Positions 58,213-64,000 of a DNA stretch of 64,000 bases are shown here, piece by piece. The notes under the pieces were generated by a model. That model did not search any database, was not told where the DNA came from, and worked only from the letters and a program-made list of their open reading frames with translations. Both the position numbers and the translations under genes were made by a program. The stretch is from positions 186,001-250,000 of the forward strand of contig JAIXMR010000004.1 in the NCBI GenBank assembly GCA_025677835.1, given 5' to 3'. How positions within the stretch are numbered: the stretch's first letter is position 1; every line of letters begins with the position of its first letter. Origin of the DNA: Sporodiniella umbellata (taxonomy: Eukaryota; Mucoromycota; Mucoromycetes; Mucorales; Rhizopodaceae).

Positions 58213-60568
58213 ATGAGATTCTCTGTTGAGCTCAACTCAAGGGTGAAAGAAGTGTGGAGAGAGTCATATATCCAATACTCTAAACTCAATATATTCCTGA
58301 AAAATAAAGTTGAAGATCGATGGACTGATAAGGACGAATATACCTTTATCAACAGCCTTGAAACAGAGCTAAAAAAAGTGTATACATTTATACAAAGCAA
58401 ACTTGACGAAACAAATCGTGCTATAGATCAGTGTGTAACTCTATTGGAAGAGAGAGAAAACGAAGCCTGTTCATCTTCGGTGGTCGACATGCTTGCTGGA
58501 ATTATTGTCGATGTAAACGAACTCTCCAAATTTTATGCGCTCAATTTGGCAGGTTTCAAAAGAATTGTGTCCAAGCACGACACATACACACCGCACAAGA
58601 TACATGATTTTTTTTACGGGAACATGTTAGAAGCCTACCCTTTAGACGAACAGCGATTTGACATTTTGATTGTTCGTATATCAAAAATATACGATTTTTT
58701 TCGTCAACAAAACGAGTCTAAAGGATTGGTTGGATCCAACAACAGTCTCCAGAAGAAATGCCAAACGTTGTTTGAAAGCACCACAGACAAGTACCTAATT
58801 CACCCAGATTATATTACAGAGTTGAAGGCTTTAATTTTACTACATTTTCCAATCGACGGTTTTAGTCAAGGCAACCAATGCAACCCCTCGGACACAGCAA
58901 TATCGAGTGTTTATTATGATAACGACACTTTTGATCTCTATCATGCAAGACTGAGTCATGTCCCAGGAGTAGACGCTATCCAAATGCGTTGGTATGGAAA
59001 AATCAACGACAAACAAGATATTTATGTCGAAAGAAAAACGTACCTTGCTGCGTCCCAAAGCAACACACTAGTCAAAAACCGCTTCAAGCTGAAGGAGTGT
59101 CAAATAGATGAATTTGTAGACAGCAAATGTATCGCCGATGATTTAGGTCAAGATCTTAAAAAAGAAAGCGAAGCATACGGCTTTAAAAAAAAGGAGAACA
59201 CGTTGATAATAAGGAGCATTCGGGAATCTATTTTGAAGCGAAAGTTAAAGCCAGTATGCCGCGAGTTTTTTAACCGCACATCGTTCCAGCTACCGAAAAA
59301 TCCAGCAATAAAGATTAATATGGACACAGATATCGCCTTTATCCGTGAGGATCATATGGACGGACAGATCAGAAGGCGTAAAAATAAAAAGGATGTCAAT
59401 TGGCGAAGACTAGATGTTGGTATTGATTACCCCTTTCGTAAAATAAGTGACAACGACATCCTACGGTTTCCTTACGCTATTTTGGATGTCAAGAAGCTAT
59501 CCTCTCCCGAACAAGAAGCCCCCGAATGGCTAAGCACTTTGTTGAATAGCCATATGGTATACAAAGTACCAGATTTTTCTAGATATATACACGGTGTGAG
59601 CTCCCTGTTTGAGGATCGTATAAGAGATTGTCCGCCTTGGTTATCCGAGCTCAATGGCGATATTCGTAAAGCGCCTGATGCAAACGTAGGCTTGTCCCGA
59701 TCAAAAAGCTCCAGAGCCCTGTTTAATGGTCTTCCTATGCACTTGCCAAATCCCTTTTGTGAGCCTTCAGAAGATGACATGCTTGGATCTTTTGAGGAAA
59801 AGACAAAGAAAAACGACGAAACAAGCCCTTCAAAAGACCAAGCAGAGAAAGTTGACACCAGTCCTTTCAAGGATGAAAGCCACAGTGACAAAGAGCAAGC
59901 AAAGGCGCTCTACTTTGTACCTAGAGAAGACGACAACAAAAGACAAGCCTTCAGGAAGACTACAGAACAAGAGGCCAATCCGCAGATAGTCATCAGCATG
60001 GAAGAGAACACAGATAGAGTATCATCCGATGCGACAATCAGTATATTTTCAAAATACAAGCCCAATTTTACAAACAAAGAGAACACAGAGTCCAAAGAGG
60101 GTCTTTCTGAATCTATCTCAGTATTGGGATCCAGCCTCAAGGTGAGCTCTAGAAATGGTCCTAGAAGATTTGACGCCAAAGCGTTTTTTTCGAATGAACG
60201 TACTTTTATGTCTTGGTTACAATTTTGCACGATACTGTTTACTATCTCATTAAACTTGCTGAACAATGGCGATGGCATCACCCGTGTCGTAGGCTCTCTT
60301 TTCGTTATTGTTTCTCTTTTTGTGTCCATGTAAGTTTTTGATAGAAAGTTTGTTGGTTTCTTTACAATAATAATAAAAAAAAAAAACTTTTGACAGGTAC
60401 GCTTTATTCAGATTCCATTTCAGAGCTTTTCAGTTACGTACAGGGCGTGCTTCTTTACGTATTGACGATGTCTATGGCCCTGGTATATTATGTGCTCTTC
60501 TTATCACTGCTTTGGCTGTTAACTTTTATTTACGTATTCCCTATTTGTTTGAGACAGAAAAAGCGTAG
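58213..60568 (+). CDS. Vacuolar transporter chaperone (VTC) subunit: SPX + VTC + DUF202 membrane domain
   Basis: Part of the polyphosphate polymerase complex of vacuoles/acidocalcisomes. A long exon (58213-60331) plus a short one (60399-60568), about 760 aa. SPX domain at residues 1-150 (MRFSVELNSRVKEVW; TELKKVYTFI-like LETELKKVYTFI; FKRIVSKHDTYT). Central VTC domain about 195-470: SSVYYDNDTFDLYHARL, DAIQMRWYGK, IYVERKTY, MDTDIAFIRED, FPYAILDVKKL, YKVPDFSRYIHG. A Ser/Glu/Lys-rich linker follows (530-650), then three TM helices (FFSNERTFMSWLQFCTILF onward). In yeast Vtc4 the active site has paired Arg in a RxRWYG stretch; here the first is Gln. The SPX lysine cluster is also altered (SKHDT). 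It may therefore be a Vtc2/Vtc3-like regulatory subunit, not the polymerase. Confidence 0.9.
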
Positions 60569-60737
60569 TTTTTAACCACCAGATATAAAAAGACAATCAC
60601 GAATAAAAAAAAACAATAAATAAATAAAAAGCGATGGACTATGTTTAGTAAAAGAGTCTGATCTTTCTGAGCTTTACATCGACACCAAAGTATCTATAAG
60701 GATACCTAAATATGAAAAGAACGCGTGTGTATAAAGT

Positions 60738-60770
<33 letters not shown>

Positions 60771-60854
60771 TAAGCTGTCAAACTATGCTTGTACTACTTT
60801 TTTAAAGTAAAATGACAATCTAAAGATGGGGTGACACACCCGAGATCCTTTGGG
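60569..60854. other. Convergent intergenic spacer with T29 run
   Basis: Between the VTC and carrier stop codons. A roughly 29-nt poly-T run at 60740-60769. No gene. Confidence 0.4.
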
Positions 60855-61815
60855 TTAAACTTTATTTCTAATTTTTAATTTGTATGAATGATAGAATACA
60901 AGCGCAAGATAGGTAGCTACATAATCCTTGATCATGTACATGATGCCTTGGTTGAAGAAACCCTTGATGAGCTGTGACTTGATGCCTTTATAAAGCCCAT
61001 GCACACCTTCGGTCTCGATGATTTTCTGGAAAGTGGAGATCATTCCCTTCTTTTTGTCTTCACCACCGATCATGGTCGCCCTCATGAAGATGAAGGGGTA
61101 AGTGATGGCAGTGGCCAGACTTTTGGCAAAGGCGGAGAACAAAAAGACCTCGAGCGAGGACAGGGTTGATTTTTGACGCATGGTGAGCGACTTGATCTTT
61201 TCAAACACGAAATAGGTGATGGAAGGGTTGGAGACCAAGACAATAGAGGCACGGTAACCAGTCCAGAAACCTCGGATGCCTTTCTCCCGCGCTATTTGCT
61301 GTGCAGTCTGCTTGAAGCCATGTCCGCCATTCTGGATACGCGTGGTGATGTTGGATACAGGCGTAGTAAACAAACGTGAGATCAGAGCGGCCTCTGCACC
61401 CAAGAAAAGTTCCTGTGCCACATTGAGCTGTGCTTGCTTACCCAAACGCGTGTTGAGTTTTTCTTGAACGTTTCTGAGTGAGGTATAACAATAGAAATAG
61501 ATGAAACTGGACAAGATCGAAGCGAGCGTATCGGATCCCAAGCCTGCATAGAGTCCCTTTAGACCTCCTTCGTTCTCATAAATGGATCGAATCGTAGCCA
61601 GAATCCCTTCCTTTCTCTCGGTTTCTTTTTTTAACTGAAGTCGAGTGGTGGCACTGGTCTGGTTTAGTAAAAGAGAAAATGGATGGAAAGGGTCTTTACA
61701 TGTCAAGTGGGTATATAAAAAGATTCGAGATAGTCGATCCTACGGCTCCTGATATCGCATGCCCTAGAGGTGGAAGCTTATAGTCTTCAAAATTCACCGC
61801 GTCGTTTGTGGCCAT
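60855..61815 (-). CDS. Mitochondrial-carrier-family protein, peroxisomal PMP34/ANT1-like
   Basis: Predicted peroxisomal nucleotide/cofactor carrier. Exon 1 (61815 to about 61698) gives MATNDAVNFEDYKLPPLGHA and the first carrier motif start SNLFIYPLD. A short intron joins it to IATTRLQLKKET, restoring the PLDxxxTRLQ form of the Px[DE]xx[KR]x[KR]Q signature. The second and third repeats show RLFTTPVSNITTRIQNGGHG and ITYPFIFMRATMIGG, each followed by GFWTGYRAS or GLYKGIKSQLIKG. The TTPVSNITTRIQ form and the overall length (about 300 aa) fit the PMP34/Ant1p/PXN subgroup rather than mitochondrial ADP/ATP carriers. It ends IRNKV; no C-terminal SKL is needed for membrane proteins of this type. Confidence 0.88.
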
Positions 61816-62050
61816 CGTCAAACGTATAGGAAATAACAAGAAAGAAAATATATATATATATATATATAAAAAAAAAAAAAGGATTCGCTCATTTGCATTT
61901 TGTCTCATCTAATCGTCACATGCGATCTGTGACACTTGTATGACGTGCAAGTAAAAACCATGATGATAGAGCCAATCAAGTAAATTTTAATAAATAGAAA
62001 AGGAGTGTATACAGAGAAAAAAAAAAAAAAGAAAAAAAAGAAAAAAAAAC

Positions 62051-62121
<71 letters not shown>

Positions 62122-62147
62122 TGGTAGTGGTAGTAGTAGTAGTAGTA

Positions 62148-62180
<33 letters not shown>

Positions 62181-62234
62181 GTAGATAATAGCAACAATTA
62201 GAGTAGTAGTTGTTGTAAGGATAAAGACAAGAGG
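61816..62234. other. Intergenic around the TAG microsatellite
   Basis: Includes (TA)n at 61849-61867, an A-rich run at 62018-62049 and the trinucleotide array listed separately. Upstream region of the carrier gene and downstream of the RA-domain gene. Confidence 0.45.
62051..62185. repeat. Trinucleotide microsatellite (TAG)n with GTG and AAT interruptions
   Basis: About 135 nt of three-base periodicity: a long perfect (AGT/TAG) block, a short run with TAGTGG units, more TAG, then (AAT)n. The minus-strand ORF over it is just the repeat translated as Thr/Ile and is not a gene. Confidence 0.95.
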
Positions 62235-62925
62235 CTAAGCAGAATGAAAAGTCACAATTCTTTGCAATTCCTAAAGAGAAAGGGTGAGGGTCTGTGACGA
62301 AAAAGATGTATTTACCTTTTCTAGATCACTCATATTAGAAAAATCAATGGCTTTTCCATTGGTGATACTCAGTCTATGATTGTATTTGGTTTCGAGATTA
62401 TCCAGATAATGTGATCCGTATCGAATGAGAGACTCCATTTCTTCCCCTGTCAAGATGCAGCAATTCCCGTCCGGCTGGCTTGTTGCTTCTGGCAAGACCT
62501 TTTGAAGGATAGGAGTCTCGTTGGGATCAGTGAGAAGCGAGTACTGCACCTTGTTCTGACCCAGACGAGAACTCCTTAGTAGCCCGTGTGGAATGTAAAT
62601 ATCGATACCTTGGCTCTCATTTCTAGACACGCTCATTGTAAAGTTGTTGGCTGGCTCGTTTGGTTTCTTTGTGTTGTGTTGTGACAGGGCATCATCCACA
62701 CGCTTGAGCAGGGTCTGTGTGGCGCGGTCGACGGTCATTGTGACTTGGATGGGTTGCTTTGTCTCTGGAAAGACACGGTTATGATTCTGTGGGGTGGCGG
62801 GTACGCTGTTGAAGTTGTGTAAAATGAATTGCTTTTCTTCGTGATGATTTAATCCCTGAAGGACTGTGGACAGTATAAGCTCTTCTTTTAGCAAAATATC
62901 TAAGAAGAATCTATGGTTCAGCCTA

Positions 62926-62965
<40 letters not shown>

Positions 62966-63960
62966 ATATATTTGGTTACCTCTATTCTTGGTATGGAGTA
63001 GCAATCGATAGTTGTGTGACTTTTGAGGCACAATGTGAAATTTTTCAAAAGCGATCAACACCAACTCAGCCACGGTGATGGTGTCGTGTACAGCAATGAG
63101 CTTGTCCATTCTTTCAGCCTCAAGGGTAGAAGGAGAGGCCGAGGCCTTTCTTTTTTTCTTCATAAGCCAGGATTGAAATGAATTGACTTTTTCAATCGTG
63201 GATTTCTGAGCCAGTAAGGAGAGCTTGATATGGACCAGGCCACCTTCGTTGGTACGCTTGATACGCTTATGTAACAAGAACTGCACGTCATGTCTCTTTT
63301 TTCGTTTTTTGAGGGTATTGGAAAGCTTGAGTTGATCGGATAGCCTAGGCATGGGTGTAGTCAGATAGGCGTTCAGGGACTCGTAGATCTTGTAGGGCTT
63401 ATCCTCTGGCCCGATAGTGATCTCCTCACCCTCCCTGTTTCGAATCGACAGATAGTATTCGACGCTGTTTGTCTTTCGTTTGTCGTGCCGGTCGATTTCG
63501 GGTATATGAAACTTTTCCATTGCTTTCGAGAGTAGCTCGGCGGCACTGATATTCTCTGTGACTCGAATCGATTGATAGGACGCTCCGACGCTAATATTAC
63601 CTGCATGAACACGAAGCACTTGGAAGGTGGGTTCTTTGGGCGGATGGAGGGTGGTTTCGTTTGGCCTTTGGATGGGCTCTTCTGACTCTTCTTCTTCTGA
63701 CTCTTCTTCTTCTGACTCTTCTTCTTCTGATTCTTCTTCTTCTGTCTCTTGCTCAGATTGAGCGTCCAGCTTTTCATGGTCTATCATGTCCTCTTCCCAA
63801 GTTTCGTAAGTTGTCTCGTTACTATCCTCACCATTCTCGCCCGAGAAAATCACCTGGAGTTGCACATGGACCGAAGGCAAGAGAACCACCTTCTTCTTTC
63901 GACGGAGCTTTCGTTTGTCTTTGATATAATGTGCTGCATGGCCTAACGAGGTGATCTAAA
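62235..63960 (-). CDS. Protein with two Ras-association (RA) domains, partial (runs off right edge)
   Basis: Predicted Ras-family effector or adaptor. The leftmost window exon boundary is an acceptor at about 63957 (CTTTTAG), so the 5' end lies outside. The first part is basic (KDKRKLRRKKKVVLLPSVHV). It is followed by an acidic block with four tandem SEEEE units (63675-63750). RA domain 1: FQVLRVHAGNISVGASYQSI, ISAAELLSKAMEKFHI, EYYLSIRNREGEEITIG. RA domain 2: DTITVAELVLIAFEKFHIV, then, after an intron containing (TA)n at 62929-62957, KEELILSTVLQGLNHHEEKQ. The last exon gives ELQRIVTFHSA, stop 62237-62235. Domain calls rest on the repeated TA-E-L--KFHI pattern. Which pathway it serves is unknown. 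Confidence 0.8.
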
Positions 63961-64000
63961 AGAGGGTGAGCAAGCCTGTCTTTTTTCAAGCCTCCCCCTT

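Noticed and set aside
61976..62197. ORF encoding long Thr and Ile runs on the minus strand
   Set aside because: It is only the TAG/AAT microsatellite and poly-A tract translated in one frame.

Overview
The window is eukaryotic and fungal, most likely from a Mucoromycota (Mucorales-type) genome. It is AT-rich and carries many long poly-A/poly-T tracts. Coding regions are split by short (about 50-130 nt) GT...AG introns, and genes lie on both strands without operons. Several families fit an early-diverging fungus: nicastrin (rare in fungi), a GDP-L-fucose synthase, a Rhizomucor-type class 3 lipase relative, DENND6, an SSX2IP-like coiled coil, and a small GATA protein with an 18-residue zinc-finger loop. 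Exon structures given here were read by hand from splice consensus plus reading-frame and family continuity. None was checked against transcripts or databases.

Layout. 0-0.9 kb: edge of a decayed DDE transposon. 1.3-3.7 DENND6 (+). 4.0-4.6 unknown 206-aa protein (+). 5.2-7.0 SSX2IP/ADIP-like (+). 7.4-7.8 RPS28 (-). 7.8-10.3 gene-poor. 10.3-12.3 class 3 lipase-like (+), convergent with GLTP (-, 12.3-13.1). 13.6-14.4 Alba-like protein (-). 14.4-16.7 gene-poor. 16.7 small lysine-rich ORF. 18.3-20.9 SYF1 splicing factor (+). 21.1-21.9 small GATA factor (-). 23.1-24.4 AEC transporter (+). 24.7-25.6 VPS22/SNF8 (-). 26.2-27.9 Beclin/ATG6 (-). 28.7-29.8 UCH-type deubiquitinase (+). 30.4-32.2 two further decayed transposon copies, tail to tail. 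32.3-32.9 unknown, possibly mitochondrial protein (-). 33.9 possible retroelement scrap. 34.1-39.5 clathrin heavy chain (-). 40.3-41.6 GDP-L-fucose synthase (+). 41.9-44.8 trehalose-6-P synthase/phosphatase (+). 44.8-47.1 nicastrin (+). 48.1-49.5 alpha/beta hydrolase (-). 49.5-51.9 gene-poor, ending in a tRNA-like remnant. 51.9-53.2 Mso1-like Sec1-binding protein (+). 53.9-55.8 GT1 glycosyltransferase (-). 56.8-57.5 PDCD5 (-). 58.2-60.6 SPX-VTC subunit (+). 60.9-61.8 peroxisomal-type solute carrier (-). 62.05-62.19 TAG microsatellite. 62.2-end double Ras-association protein (-), running off the right edge.

Many of the genes act in membrane traffic or endolysosomal biology (DENND6, GLTP, VPS22, Beclin, clathrin, nicastrin, Mso1-like, VTC). 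There is no sign of co-regulation, so I read this as ordinary gene neighbourhood rather than a cluster. The most interesting items are the nicastrin gene, the hidden five-exon GATA factor, the lipase that has lost its catalytic Asp, the three diverged transposon copies, and repeated T(n)A(n) palindromes found largely in introns.
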